Program-made: the position numbers and the translations under genes
Notes under the pieces: generated by a model
What the model was told of the DNA's origin: nothing
The model's database searches: none
The model's input: the letters and a program-made list of their open reading frames with translations, nothing else
Part shown: in pieces, positions 17,068-27,724 of the stretch
Layout of the letters: every line of letters begins with the position of its first letter
Position numbering within the stretch: the stretch's first letter is position 1
Assembly (NCBI RefSeq): GCF_024204665.1
Contig: NZ_CP100355.1
Span: 3,701,451 to 3,765,450, forward strand
Direction: 5' to 3'
Length of the DNA stretch: 64,000 nt
From: Natronosalvus rutilus
GTDB lineage: Archaea; Halobacteriota; Halobacteria; Halobacteriales; Natrialbaceae

Positions 17068-17093
17068 ATTGCGAATGTGTAGCAAACTGGTGG

Positions 17094-17936
17094 TTATGGC
17101 TGTTCTGGTTGCGGTACGTTTTCCGGGTTCGCGCCGCGGGCGGCGCCCTCGGCGAGTTCGCGAGCCTTCGCTTCGAGGCGGGCCGCGGTCTCGGCGGTCG
17201 GTTCGTCGTTCTCGTGGCCCTCGGCGACAATGTCCACCAGGGCGCTCCCGACGATGACCCCATCGGCCCCCGAGGCGACGATGCGTTCGGCGTGGTCACC
17301 GGTCTTAATGCCGAAGCCGACCGCCTTCGGGACGTCCCAGTCGGCCAGTCGCTCGAGGCTCGCGTTGGTATGATCGGAGACGTCCTCGCGCGCGCCGGTC
17401 GTTCCGAGTCGCGCCTGGACGTAGACGTACCCCGAGACGCGCTCGCGCATGCGTTCGAGGCGCTCGCCGCGGGTGGTGGGCGCGACGATGAAGATCAGGT
17501 CGAGGCCGAACTCGTCGCACGCGTCGCGCAGCGGGTCGGCCTCCTCTGCCGGTAAGTTGGGGACGACGAAGCCCTCGAGGCCGGCCTCGGCAGCGCGTTC
17601 GACGAAGGGGCGAGGGCCCTGCTCTTCGCCAAATTGGTAAATCAGGTTGTAATACGTCATACACACCAGCGGCGCCTCGACCTCGAGGTCCTCGACGAAC
17701 GCGAAGAAGCGCTCGGGCGTCATCCCGCCTTCGAGTGCGCGAACGACGGCCTCCTGGATCGTCGGCCCCTCCGCGATCGGTTCCGAGAACGGCAGGCCGA
17801 GTTCGATTACGTCCGCGCCGCCCCGATCCAGGGCCTCGACGTACTCGAGGGAGGCCTCGTAGGTCGGATCGCCCGCCGCAAGGTACGGGACGAACGCGGG
17901 GCCGCCGGCGAACGCCGCGTCGATGCGGTCGCTCAT
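17094..17936 (-). CDS. trpA: tryptophan synthase alpha subunit
   Basis: 280 aa, cleaves indole-3-glycerol phosphate to indole and glyceraldehyde 3-phosphate and channels indole to TrpB. The barrel signature is [19 protein letters not shown] (43-61): Glu45 matches bacterial catalytic Glu49, but the general acid/base position (bacterial Asp60) is Glu56 and the preceding Asp56 equivalent is Glu52. The ATG overlaps the trpB stop by four bases. The C terminus is extended and rich in Ala and Glu. Confidence 0.95.
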   Translation of the reverse strand: MSDRIDAAFAGGPAFVPYLAAGDPTYEASLEYVEALDRGGADVIELGLPFSEPIAEGPTIQEAVVRALEGGMTPERFFAFVEDLEVEAPLVCMTYYNLIYQFGEEQGPRPFVERAAEAGLEGFVVPNLPAEEADPLRDACDEFGLDLIFIVAPTTRGERLERMRERVSGYVYVQARLGTTGAREDVSDHTNASLERLADWDVPKAVGFGIKTGDHAERIVASGADGVIVGSALVDIVAEGHENDEPTAETAARLEAKARELAEGAARGANPENVPQPEQP

Positions 17937-19285
17937 CGCAGGCCCCCCTCGCTCGCGAAGACCGACAGGTCGGGCGCGGCCTCGAGCCCTCGTTTTTCCG
18001 TCTCCTCGATCACCGTCTCGAGGTCCTTGTCGCCGCGACCGGAGACGGTGACGACGACCGAATCGCCCAGCACCTCGTCGGCGTCGTCGCGGCCGGCCGC
18101 TTCGTGGAGGAAACCGAACGCGTGGGCCGTCTCGAGTGCTGGGATGATCCCCTCCTCGGTCGAGAGGCGGTGGAAGGCCTCGAGCGCGGCGTCGTCGTCG
18201 ACGGTGACGGGCGTGACTCGACCCGACTCGACGAGGTGGGCGAGTTCGGGGCCGACGCCGGCGTAGTCGAGGCCGGCGGAGACGCTGTGGGATTCCATGA
18301 TCTGGCCGTGGGAGTCCTGCAGGAGGTGCGTTCGCGCGCCGTGGAGGACGCCCTCGGTGCCCGTCGAGAGCGTCGCGGAGTTGGGCGCGACCCCCGCGTC
18401 CTCGTCGACCTCGAGGGAGGAGCCGCCGGCTTCGACGGCGTAGAGCGACACGGATTCATCGGCGGTAAAGTGGTGAAACGCACCTATCGTGTTCGACCCG
18501 CCGCCCGCGCAGGCGAGCACCGAATCCGGCAGCGAGCCGATCTGCTCGAGACACTGCTCGCGCGCTTCCTCGGAGATTACCGATTGAAAGTCCCGGACCA
18601 TCGCCGGGAACGGGTGGGGGCCGACGACCGAGCCGATGACGTAGTGGGTGTTCTCGACCGTCTGAGACCAGTCGCGCATCGTCTCCGAGATGGCCTCCTT
18701 GAGCGTTCCGCGGCCCGCATCGACCGGGTTCACCTCCGCGCCGTTGATCCGCATCCGGAAGACGTTGGGTCGCTGGCGGTTCACGTCCGTCCGACCCATG
18801 TAGATTTCGCAGGGCATGTCCAGGTGGGCGGCGGCCATCGCGGTCGCGGTCCCGTGCTGGCCTGCGCCGGTCTCGGCGATGATTCGCTCTTTGCCCATGT
18901 ACTTCGCGAGCAGGACCTGCCCGAGCGCGTTGTTCAGTTTGTGCGCGCCGCCGTGGACCAGGTCCTCGCGCTTGAGGTACACGTCGCGGCCATAGCGCTC
19001 GCTGAGTCGGTCGGCCCGTTGGAGCGGCGTCGGTCGTCCCCCGAAGTCCCGGAGCCGTCGGCGGAACTCGTCCATGAAGCCGTCCTCGTTCGCGAGGACG
19101 TACCGCTGGTAGGCGTCCTCGAGTTCCTCGAGGGCGGGCATCAGCGCCTCGGGGACGTACTGGCCGCCGAAGCGGCCGAAGGTACCGTCCTCGAGAGATC
19201 GATCGTCCCCCTCGTGTTCGGTTTCGTTCTCGCGCGCGGATGGAGTGCGCTCGGTGCCGTCGTCGCTTGTCTCTAACTCGGTCAT
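17933..19285 (-). CDS. trpB: tryptophan synthase beta subunit
   Basis: 450 aa, PLP enzyme that condenses indole with serine. PLP lysine is Lys116 in HGGAHKLN and the phosphate loop is GGGSN. The TrpB1-type sequence fits the classic alpha2beta2 partner rather than TrpB2. The N terminus has about 30 extra acidic residues before the conserved [11 protein letters not shown], a common halophilic extension. Four-base overlaps at both ends couple it to trpC and trpA. Confidence 0.96.
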   Translation of the reverse strand: MTELETSDDGTERTPSARENETEHEGDDRSLEDGTFGRFGGQYVPEALMPALEELEDAYQRYVLANEDGFMDEFRRRLRDFGGRPTPLQRADRLSERYGRDVYLKREDLVHGGAHKLNNALGQVLLAKYMGKERIIAETGAGQHGTATAMAAAHLDMPCEIYMGRTDVNRQRPNVFRMRINGAEVNPVDAGRGTLKEAISETMRDWSQTVENTHYVIGSVVGPHPFPAMVRDFQSVISEEAREQCLEQIGSLPDSVLACAGGGSNTIGAFHHFTADESVSLYAVEAGGSSLEVDEDAGVAPNSATLSTGTEGVLHGARTHLLQDSHGQIMESHSVSAGLDYAGVGPELAHLVESGRVTPVTVDDDAALEAFHRLSTEEGIIPALETAHAFGFLHEAAGRDDADEVLGDSVVVTVSGRGDKDLETVIEETEKRGLEAAPDLSVFASEGGLR

Positions 19286-20067
19286 GTCGTATCAGTCTCC
19301 GCCGTCGTCAGCCGCCGGGTGTTCGCACGCACGTCGCCGTCCGTCTCGCCCGCGTGATCCATGATCGCGCTCCCGACCAGGAGGGCGTCGGCGCCCGCCT
19401 CGCGCATTCGCCGAACGTCCGCCGGCGTCGAGATGCCGCTCTCTGCGATCAGCGTCACGTCGTCAGGGACGTGGGGCGCGACCGACTCGAAGGTTTCGAG
19501 GTCGACCTCGAGGCGAGCCAGGTCACGGTTGTTCACGCCAATGACCTCGGCGCCCGCCTCGAGGGCCGTCTCGAGTTCCGCCCGATCGTGGACCTCCACG
19601 AGGACCTGAAAACCTCGATCCCGCGCGGCAGCGAGCAGTCCCGCGAGGTCGTCGACGAAGCGGGCGATCAGGAGCACGAGATCGGCCTCCACGAGGTCGA
19701 GATGGGCTTCCTCGAGGACGAAATCCTTGCGGAGCACGGGGACGTCGACGGCCGCTCGAACGTCTCGAAGGGCGTCAGCGGAGCCGCCGAAGTGAGTCGG
19801 TTCGGTGAGGACGGAGATGGCCGTCGCCCCGCCCGCGACCATCTCCTGGGCGAGGGTAGCCGGGTCGTCGTTCCGAACCCCGTCGCTCGTGGGGCTCGTC
19901 GGTTTTACTTCCGCGATGATCGGCACCCGTCCGTCGGCTTCGGCCCGCTCGAGCGCGCGTTCAACCGAGCGCGGGTCGACGTCGAGAACCGCGTCGGCTC
20001 CGCCGCGTTCGCCGGCCGACTCGAGAATCGACCGGACGGAGGCCGCGAGGTCGCCAGTGGTTTCCAT
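19282..20067 (-). CDS. trpC: indole-3-glycerol phosphate synthase
   Basis: 261 aa TIM-barrel enzyme that converts CdRP to indole-3-glycerol phosphate. Visible motifs are [14 protein letters not shown] (catalytic Lys near 54), [16 protein letters not shown] and ESGIS. It is a single-domain enzyme, not fused to TrpF. It opens the trpC-trpB-trpA-ADH synthase unit, immediately downstream of a TATA box and a perfect inverted repeat. Confidence 0.95.
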   Translation of the reverse strand: METTGDLAASVRSILESAGERGGADAVLDVDPRSVERALERAEADGRVPIIAEVKPTSPTSDGVRNDDPATLAQEMVAGGATAISVLTEPTHFGGSADALRDVRAAVDVPVLRKDFVLEEAHLDLVEADLVLLIARFVDDLAGLLAAARDRGFQVLVEVHDRAELETALEAGAEVIGVNNRDLARLEVDLETFESVAPHVPDDVTLIAESGISTPADVRRMREAGADALLVGSAIMDHAGETDGDVRANTRRLTTAETDTT

Positions 20068-20071
20068 TATC

Positions 20072-20085
20072 GTACATCAATGTAC
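20072..20085 (-). promoter_or_regulatory. inverted repeat between TATA box and start of trpCBA, candidate operator
   Basis: GTACAT-CA-ATGTAC, six-base arms around two bases, lies between the TATA box and the trpC ATG. A factor bound there would block transcription start. The half-site GTACA/TGTAC resembles the TGTACA box of the archaeal tryptophan regulator TrpY of methanogens. That similarity is suggestive only; no regulator gene is in this window. Confidence 0.5.
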
Positions 20086-20090
20086 TAATC

Positions 20091-20099
20091 TATACATAA
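20091..20099 (-). promoter_or_regulatory. TATA box of trpCBA
   Basis: TTATGTATA on the minus strand, centred about 27 bases before the trpC ATG at 20067; predicts a leaderless operon mRNA. Confidence 0.5.
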
Positions 20100-20139
20100 G
20101 ACTTGCGGGACGCGTGCAAATATCCAGCCCATCGGTACC

Positions 20140-20147
20140 GTATTATG
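20140..20147 (+). promoter_or_regulatory. TATA box of aroA
   Basis: GTATTATG centred about 26 bases before the aroA ATG at 20170, in the 102-base divergent region shared with trpC. Confidence 0.48.
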
Positions 20148-20169
20148 CTCGGTCCGCCACACGACGACC

Positions 20170-21462
20170 ATGCACGTCACTCTCTCGCCCTCGAGCGTTC
20201 GCGGGACCGCTCGCGCCCCGCCGTCGAAGAGTTACACTCACCGGGCCATTCTGGCCGCGGGCTACGCCGACGAGGCGACCGTCCACGACCCGCTCTGGTC
20301 GGCCGACACGAAGGCGACTGCACGCGCCGTCGAGGCATTCGGCGGGGACGTCCTGCGGGCGGGCGACGACCGCCTCGAAGTATCTGGGTTCGACGGTCGG
20401 CCCGCAGTCCCGGAAAACGTGATCGACTGCGCCAACAGCGGCACAACGATGCGCCTGGTCACCGCGACCGCGGCGGTGGCCGACGGCACGACCGTCCTCA
20501 CGGGCGACGAATCGCTCCGCTCGCGCCCGCAGGGACCGCTGCTCGAGGCGATCGATGACCTCGGCGGCCAGGCGTTCAGCACGCGCGGGAACGGTCAGGC
20601 GCCGCTGGTCGTGACTGGTCCCGTTTCCGGAAACCGTGTCTCGATCCCCGGCGACGTCTCCTCCCAGTACGTGTCGGCCCTGCTGATGGCCGGCGGCCTG
20701 CTCGAGGACGGCCTCGAGATTGCCCTCGAGACGGAACTCAAGTCGGCGCCCTACGTCGACGTCACCCTTGAGGTCCTCGAGGACTTCGGCGTCGCCGCCC
20801 GGCACACGGACGACGGCTTCGCCGTCGACGGCGGGCAGTCCTACCAGGCCGCGGGCGGTTCGTACCACGTCCCCGGCGACTTCTCCTCGATTTCGTACCT
20901 GGCGGCCGCGGGCGCCGTCGCCGGCGACGAAAGCGTCCGCGTCCGCGGCGTCTATCCGAGCGCACAGGGCGACAGCGCCATCCTCGAGGCCCTCGAATGC
21001 ATGGGTGCCGACGTGGCCTGGGACCGCGAGGAGGGGGTCCTCGAGGTCTCCCGAAGCGACCTCGAGGGCGTCGAGGTGTCGGTCGCGGACACCCCCGACC
21101 TGCTGCCGACGATTGCGGTCCTGGGCGCCGTCGCCGAGGGTGACACCCATATCACGAACGCCGAACACGTCCGTTACAAGGAGACCGACCGCGTGAGCGC
21201 GATGGCCGAAGAGTTGGGAAAGATGGGCGTGCGGACGACGGAGGAACGCGATTCCCTGACCGTTCACGGCGACGATTCCTCGCTCGAGGGCGCGGCAGTT
21301 GACGGCCGGGGCGACCACCGGATCGTCATGTCGCTGGCCGTCGCGGCCCTCCAGGCGGAGGGCGAGACGCGCATCGCAGGTGGCGAACACGTCGACGTCT
21401 CGTTCCCGTCGTTCTTCGACGTGCTCTACGACCTGGGAGCAAGCCTCGAGCGGTCGGCGTAG
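20170..21462 (+). CDS. aroA: 3-phosphoshikimate 1-carboxyvinyltransferase (EPSP synthase)
   Basis: 430 aa, adds enolpyruvate from PEP to shikimate 3-phosphate, the sixth shikimate step. Family signatures are intact: [10 protein letters not shown] near the N terminus, NSGTTMRL (PEP site), [10 protein letters not shown], and the C-terminal [13 protein letters not shown]. It is divergent from the trp operon; chorismate synthase aroC is at 59126-60280. Confidence 0.96.
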   Translation: MHVTLSPSSVRGTARAPPSKSYTHRAILAAGYADEATVHDPLWSADTKATARAVEAFGGDVLRAGDDRLEVSGFDGRPAVPENVIDCANSGTTMRLVTATAAVADGTTVLTGDESLRSRPQGPLLEAIDDLGGQAFSTRGNGQAPLVVTGPVSGNRVSIPGDVSSQYVSALLMAGGLLEDGLEIALETELKSAPYVDVTLEVLEDFGVAARHTDDGFAVDGGQSYQAAGGSYHVPGDFSSISYLAAAGAVAGDESVRVRGVYPSAQGDSAILEALECMGADVAWDREEGVLEVSRSDLEGVEVSVADTPDLLPTIAVLGAVAEGDTHITNAEHVRYKETDRVSAMAEELGKMGVRTTEERDSLTVHGDDSSLEGAAVDGRGDHRIVMSLAVAALQAEGETRIAGGEHVDVSFPSFFDVLYDLGASLERSA

Positions 21463-21572
21463 GTCGACCCTCGAGAGAACAGCTACGTCGAATCTCGAGC
21501 GTGAGACGGTCTCGAGCGGCTGATCGAAGCGGCGAAGCGAGCCGAGCAACGGTTCGTTGATACGCGAATTCC

Positions 21573-21580
21573 TTTAAGTA
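21573..21580 (+). promoter_or_regulatory. TATA box before a 13-codon frame and the RNAP epsilon-like gene
   Basis: TTTAAGTA, an archaeal TATA in a locally AT-rich patch, with transcription expected to start near 21600. The epsilon-like gene would then have a leader of about 135 bases containing the 13-codon frame at 21603. Confidence 0.5.
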
Positions 21581-21602
21581 CCTCTCGTCACAAGGTGGAG
21601 CT

Positions 21603-21644
21603 ATGAAGGGCATTTTGGCGGCGCCGACGTTCCACTCTCGGTAG
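21603..21644 (+). CDS. possible 13-residue leader peptide
   Basis: ATG follows GGTGGAG by two bases and the TATA box by about 27. The frame MKGILAAPTFHSR ends in TAG, 90 bases before the RNAP epsilon-like gene. It may be a genuine micro-protein, an upstream regulatory frame or chance. The T, GC-balanced sequence around it differs from flanking coding DNA. Confidence 0.35.
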   Translation: MKGILAAPTFHSR

Positions 21645-21734
21645 CGACGGTTCCGCGTCCAAAGTGCGAACCTATCAATCGAGGAGAACGCGAGCGAGGG
21701 TTTTTCACCGTCTACGTTCCATCCACGCACGAGG

Positions 21735-22544
21735 ATGAGTCCGAACGGCGTGCCGCAGGGAGCGAGGCTCGAGCGACCGAGTGGCGACGACGGCGAGCGG
21801 GAAATCGAAAACCGTCCCGGCTCGGGGTCGCTCTCGCGGGCCGCTCACCAGCGCGACGCCACCGTTCGCCAGTGGGGCGTCATCACGCCGAGCGCGACCG
21901 TCATCGGCCGGCCCGACTCGCCCGAGACGGACCTCTCGTCGAGCGTCCGTCGACTCCACGACGAGCAGCACCCCGCGACCCCCGGCTACGCCGAACGCGC
22001 CCACCGTCTCGACCGGTTGCGAACGACCCAGGCGTTCTGTAACGCCCTCGAGTTGACGCCGTGGCAGCGAGATCTGGCGCTGGGCGTCATGGACGAGATC
22101 GACCTCACCGCATTCGGGAGCCAGCGCGCCATCGCGACGGTCGCGCTGGTGGTGATCCGTCACGTCGTCGACGTGGACCGGCGCGCGTACTTCGGCCTCG
22201 ACGACGTCGACGTGAGCGACCTCTCACCCGAGCGAATGGAGGAACTATTCGGCCAGTACCGCGCCCACGACATCACCGACGACCCGACGTTTGAACGCCT
22301 CGCGGCCCACCACGGGCTCGATACGACGAGTCTCAACCGACTTCGCCGCGTACTCAAGGGACAGCTCGAGGCGGAGCTCCCGGCCTACGGGCGGGCACCA
22401 TACCGCGATCCGAACCTGCCGACGGGCGTGACGGAATCCGTCGACGTAGACGAAGCGGAGGGCGAGGGAGCGAAAGCGGACGCAACGAGTGACGACGAAA
22501 CCGACGGCGTCGACGGCGCGGGCGACGAGTTCCACGACGAGTGA
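21735..22544 (+). CDS. haloarchaeal RNA polymerase epsilon-like protein
   Basis: 269 aa. The core (about 33-220) has VRQWGVITPSATVIGRP and a helical region LTPWQRDLALGVMDEIDLTAFGSQRA that resembles one TFIIB cyclin repeat. I recognise it as the family annotated in haloarchaea as DNA-directed RNA polymerase subunit epsilon, an extra polypeptide that copurifies with the polymerase; recognition is from memory. The ends are low-complexity: a variable N terminus and an Asp/Glu/Gly-rich tail from about 235. Overlaps the frame of the DsbA-like gene by only four bases if that gene began at 22541, but a later start is preferred there. Confidence 0.65.
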   Translation: MSPNGVPQGARLERPSGDDGEREIENRPGSGSLSRAAHQRDATVRQWGVITPSATVIGRPDSPETDLSSSVRRLHDEQHPATPGYAERAHRLDRLRTTQAFCNALELTPWQRDLALGVMDEIDLTAFGSQRAIATVALVVIRHVVDVDRRAYFGLDDVDVSDLSPERMEELFGQYRAHDITDDPTFERLAAHHGLDTTSLNRLRRVLKGQLEAELPAYGRAPYRDPNLPTGVTESVDVDEAEGEGAKADATSDDETDGVDGAGDEFHDE

Positions 22545-22603
22545 TACCGGCAACGGCTTCGAGCAGGACGGCCCTTTTGTGGACGGCGACCCTACGACGC
22601 ACG

Positions 22604-23335
22604 ATGACCACCGACCAGTCGATCTCGACCGACGACGAGCGCGGCCTCGAATCGAACGACTCCGGAGCGAGTGACGGCGACGGTCCGGACACAATCACTC
22701 TCTACGCGGACTACGTCTGCCCGTTCTGTTACCTCGGGCGCCAGTCCCTCGAGCGCTACCGGGAGTCCCGGGAGGAACCGCTCGCCATCGACTGGCACCC
22801 GTTCGACCTCCGACGCGGGAAGCGAAACCCCGACGGCTCGATCGATCACGACGTCGACGACGGCAAGGACGACGAGTACTTCGAGCAGGCCAGGGAGAAC
22901 GTCCGCAGACTCCAGGAGCGCTACGACGTCGAGATGGTCCAGGACCTCGCCGTCGAGGTCGACTCCTACGACGCTCAGCTCGCCTCGCTGGCCGTCGCGT
23001 CCGCCGCGCCCGAGCGCTGGGAGGCGTTCGACGTCGCGATCTACGACGCCCTCTGGCAGGACGGCCGCGACATCGGCGACCGCGACGTCCTGCTCGAAAT
23101 CGCCGACGAGGCCGGCGTCCTCGACGTCGTTCGGAAGACGCTCGATGGCGAAGAGGATGAAGACGAGAGCCTCCGATCGCGCCTCGAGGAACTGTTTTCG
23201 GAGGCAGGCCGAGCCGGCGTGCGCGGTGTCCCGACGTTCGTCTACGACGGCTACGCCGCCCAGGGTGCGGTTCCGCCCGAACACCTCGAGCGGCTGGTCG
23301 AAAGCGAGGACGGAGCGGAAGTCAGCAGACGGTAG
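22604..23335 (+). CDS. DsbA-family oxidoreductase (FrnE-like)
   Basis: 243 aa thioredoxin-fold protein with a CPFC redox pair at residues 39-42 and the helical insertion typical of the FrnE/2-hydroxychromene isomerase-like DsbA group. The cis-proline region is VRGVPTFVYDG near 215. No signal peptide, so it acts in the cytoplasm. Residues 1-28 are acidic and probably unstructured. I start at ATG 22604, after a TTTTGTGG TATA-like box, instead of the longer frame. Confidence 0.85.
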   Translation: MTTDQSISTDDERGLESNDSGASDGDGPDTITLYADYVCPFCYLGRQSLERYRESREEPLAIDWHPFDLRRGKRNPDGSIDHDVDDGKDDEYFEQARENVRRLQERYDVEMVQDLAVEVDSYDAQLASLAVASAAPERWEAFDVAIYDALWQDGRDIGDRDVLLEIADEAGVLDVVRKTLDGEEDEDESLRSRLEELFSEAGRAGVRGVPTFVYDGYAAQGAVPPEHLERLVESEDGAEVSRR

Positions 23336-23342
23336 TCCGCGC

Positions 23343-24173
23343 TCACTCGAGTTTCTCGAGCGCGTCGAAGAAGTTCACCGACGGCCCCGCCAGCGTGATC
23401 GGATCGTCGGCGGCCCGGATCGTCACCGTCTCAGGCAGGTCCAGTGGCTGTCGATTACGCCCGTCGCTGATCGCCCAGGCCGCATCGGCGCCGGAAGCAG
23501 TGAGGGTGATTTCGCTCTCAGTGCCGACGACCAGCGGGGGCATCGCCTCGGTCGCACACATCTGCGTGACGACGAACGCGTCGACGGTCGGTCGGACCAG
23601 CGGGCCGCCCTCACTCAGGTTGTAGGCCGTCGAACCGGTCGCCGTCGAGACGAGGACGCCGTCGGCCCGGCTCGAGGTGTAGGTTTCGCCGTCGATCGCG
23701 ACCTCGACGTCGACCCCGCCTGCCGGACCCCGCTTCGGGCCGTGGACGACGACCTCGTTGAGCGCCGGTGCGAGCGTCCAGCCGTCTCCGGTGGCCGTCA
23801 GGCGAGCGACGGAGCGGCCGGTGATCGATCCGGTTTCGTGGACTTCCTCGAGCAAGGTCTCGACCGTCTCGACGGCATCGGCAGGAGAGATGGCGTTCAG
23901 AAAGCCGACCTCGCCGAGGTTGACGCCGACCAGGGGGGCGCCACCGGTCTCGCGGGCCGTGAAGAGGAACGTCCCGTCGCCGCCGATGCTGACGACGAAC
24001 GCGCAGTCGTTCATCGCCTCGAGTGGGACGGAATCCGCGTCGATCGCCCGTCCGGTTGCCTCGTCGACGAGGGCGTGGCCGCCGTGGTCGTGGACGGTCC
24101 GGATGAGCGAGGCCGCGAGTCGCTGTGCCCGGTCGTTCCCTCGCTGAGCGACAATGCCGACGTCGACTCCCAT
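23343..24173 (-). CDS. nadK: NAD kinase
   Basis: 276 aa ATP-NAD kinase making NADP. The GGDGT motif is at 64-68, followed by NLGEVGFL (85-92), the NE motif in ALNEVVVHG and the Gly-rich SRADGVLVSTATGSTAYNLS. Full length. The ATG at 24173 has GGAGGCG upstream; an earlier in-frame ATG adds 26 residues that are not family-like. Convergent with the DsbA-like gene with only seven bases between the stops. Confidence 0.94.
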   Translation of the reverse strand: MGVDVGIVAQRGNDRAQRLAASLIRTVHDHGGHALVDEATGRAIDADSVPLEAMNDCAFVVSIGGDGTFLFTARETGGAPLVGVNLGEVGFLNAISPADAVETVETLLEEVHETGSITGRSVARLTATGDGWTLAPALNEVVVHGPKRGPAGGVDVEVAIDGETYTSSRADGVLVSTATGSTAYNLSEGGPLVRPTVDAFVVTQMCATEAMPPLVVGTESEITLTASGADAAWAISDGRNRQPLDLPETVTIRAADDPITLAGPSVNFFDALEKLE

Positions 24174-24363
24174 ACCTGCCGGGTAACGCCTCCGCGGGCA
24201 AAAACCCACCTTATCCAGTCCAGTCGGGCCTGGGACGGCAACAACATTCATCGTTCTGGGGCGTTTCCCCGGAAACGAACTTCACCGCCCGAACGCGACG
24301 ATACCATGGTCCACCCTGCCGACTCTCATCCCCGAATGCGAACCCCCCTGCGGAGTGGTTACG

Positions 24364-25440
24364 ATGGGTGAGGACCTCGAGGACGACTGGTTCGAGCGCG
24401 CCCTCGAGGAACGCGAAAATGAGACCGACGACGGCGAGGAAGAGAGGGGTGACAATCTGGCGAAAGATGGGGATGGCGAACGAGCGGAAGAGAGAGGCGA
24501 CGACCGAGCAGAAGACGATGTCGACGCCGCGGAAAACCAGGGTAGCAAGGACACGGACAGCTCTTCGACCTCGCTGTTCGACGAGGACTTCGGCAGCGCC
24601 CTCGACAACGTCGAGATGCCGGACGTCGGCGCCGAAACGACGCCTCCGAGGGACACCCTGGCAAGGCCGGACGGCTTCGACGACCTCGACTTTGACCTCG
24701 GCGGGCCAGAGGAAACCGACTTCGAAGCGGACGTCGACAGCGAGTTACCGCGGATCGACCTGGGAATCGACGGCCTCGATCGAATGATCCAGGGCGGCGT
24801 CCCCGAACGCACGCTCATGGTCGCGATGGGGCCCGCCGGCACCGGCAAGACCACGTTCGGCCTCCAGTTCCTCCACTACGGCCTCAAGAACAGTGAGAAC
24901 GCTGTGTTCATCACGCTCGAGGAGAGCCGCGAACGGGTGATCAACAGCGCCACCGAGAAGGGCTACCCGTTCGAGGAGTACGTCGAGACGGGCCAGCTCG
25001 CGGTCGTCGGCGTCGATCCGATCGAGATGGCGAATAGCCTCACGTCGATCCGCAACGACCTGCCCCGACTCATCGAGGACTTCGGCGCGTCGCGGCTCGT
25101 CCTCGACTCCGTCTCGCTGCTCGAGATGATGTACGAGGACCGAGCGAAGCGCCGCAACGAAATCTACGACTTCACGCGCAGTCTCAAAGAGGCGGGCGTC
25201 ACGGCGATGCTGACGAGCGAGGTGTCGGAAACCTCGCCGTACGCCTCCCGGTACGGAATCGTCGAGTACCTCACTGACGCCGTGTTCGTCCTACAGTACG
25301 TGCGCCCGGATGACTTCCGGGAGACGCGGCTGGCGATCGAGATTCAGAAGATCCGGGACGCGAACCACTCCCGGGAGAAGAAACCGTACGAGATCACGAG
25401 CGAGGGGCTGTCGGTCTATCAACAGGCCAACCTGTTCTGA
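24364..25440 (+). CDS. KaiC/RAD55-type RecA-superfamily ATPase with acidic N terminus
   Basis: 358 aa. The C-terminal domain (about 128-358) is a single KaiC-like domain: Walker A GPAGTGKT at 156-163, the paired catalytic Glu186-Glu187 in TLEESRE and Walker B LVLDSVSLLE. The first 125 residues are almost entirely Asp, Glu, Arg and Ser and look disordered. Single-domain KaiC proteins in archaea serve as signalling ATPases or motor switches such as FlaH; no chemotaxis or archaellum gene is nearby, so the role is open. No autophosphorylation Ser/Thr pair can be assigned with confidence. Confidence 0.85.
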   Translation: MGEDLEDDWFERALEERENETDDGEEERGDNLAKDGDGERAEERGDDRAEDDVDAAENQGSKDTDSSSTSLFDEDFGSALDNVEMPDVGAETTPPRDTLARPDGFDDLDFDLGGPEETDFEADVDSELPRIDLGIDGLDRMIQGGVPERTLMVAMGPAGTGKTTFGLQFLHYGLKNSENAVFITLEESRERVINSATEKGYPFEEYVETGQLAVVGVDPIEMANSLTSIRNDLPRLIEDFGASRLVLDSVSLLEMMYEDRAKRRNEIYDFTRSLKEAGVTAMLTSEVSETSPYASRYGIVEYLTDAVFVLQYVRPDDFRETRLAIEIQKIRDANHSREKKPYEITSEGLSVYQQANLF

Positions 25441-25492
25441 TCCTCTCCCCTCCTCCTCCTCCGCCCCGCCGCCTTTCCCCCGCGAGCGCCCG
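25441..25492 (+). terminator. pyrimidine-rich tract after the KaiC-like gene
   Basis: About 50 bases, nearly all C and T (CTCTCCCCTCCTCCTCCTCC followed by CCCCGCCGCC and TTTCCCCC), begin right after the stop codon. It could be a termination region; long T runs are lacking, so this is weak. Confidence 0.3.
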
Positions 25493-25539
25493 ACAGGCTG
25501 ACACCGGTCAGCACTCTCTCGTTCGCCGCCGACAGAACG

Positions 25540-25547
25540 CTTATTCG
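25540..25547 (+). promoter_or_regulatory. TATA box of the first acetyl-CoA synthetase
   Basis: CTTATTCG lies about 30 bases before the ATG at 25574. Confidence 0.42.
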
Positions 25548-25573
25548 TATCACTTCCATCAGATTCACCTAGA

Positions 25574-27538
<1,965 letters not shown>

Positions 27539-27693
27539 TATTTCGCTATTTCTGAAAAGACGAATATCGACGGTACATACGGATTCTAGTCGTCTACAAC
27601 CGACTCGAGCGACAACGAGGTCGCCTCGATGGGAACGACATCCACTCCAGCGATAACGACGTACAATGGTGGTAACGGCGAAAGAAGGACATA

Positions 27694-27702
27694 CTTATAT
27701 TC
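27694..27702 (+). promoter_or_regulatory. TATA box of the Bat-like regulator
   Basis: CTTATATTC, a strong TATA, about 27 bases before the ATG at 27725. It supports that start rather than 27629. Confidence 0.55.
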
Positions 27703-27724
27703 GCGTTACTCGAGAACACGAAAC

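Noticed and set aside
16168-17082. Plus-strand frame containing the duplicated 42-base block as a repeated peptide
   Set aside because: Antisense to the ADH synthase; the repeat is explained by the duplication at that gene's 3' end.
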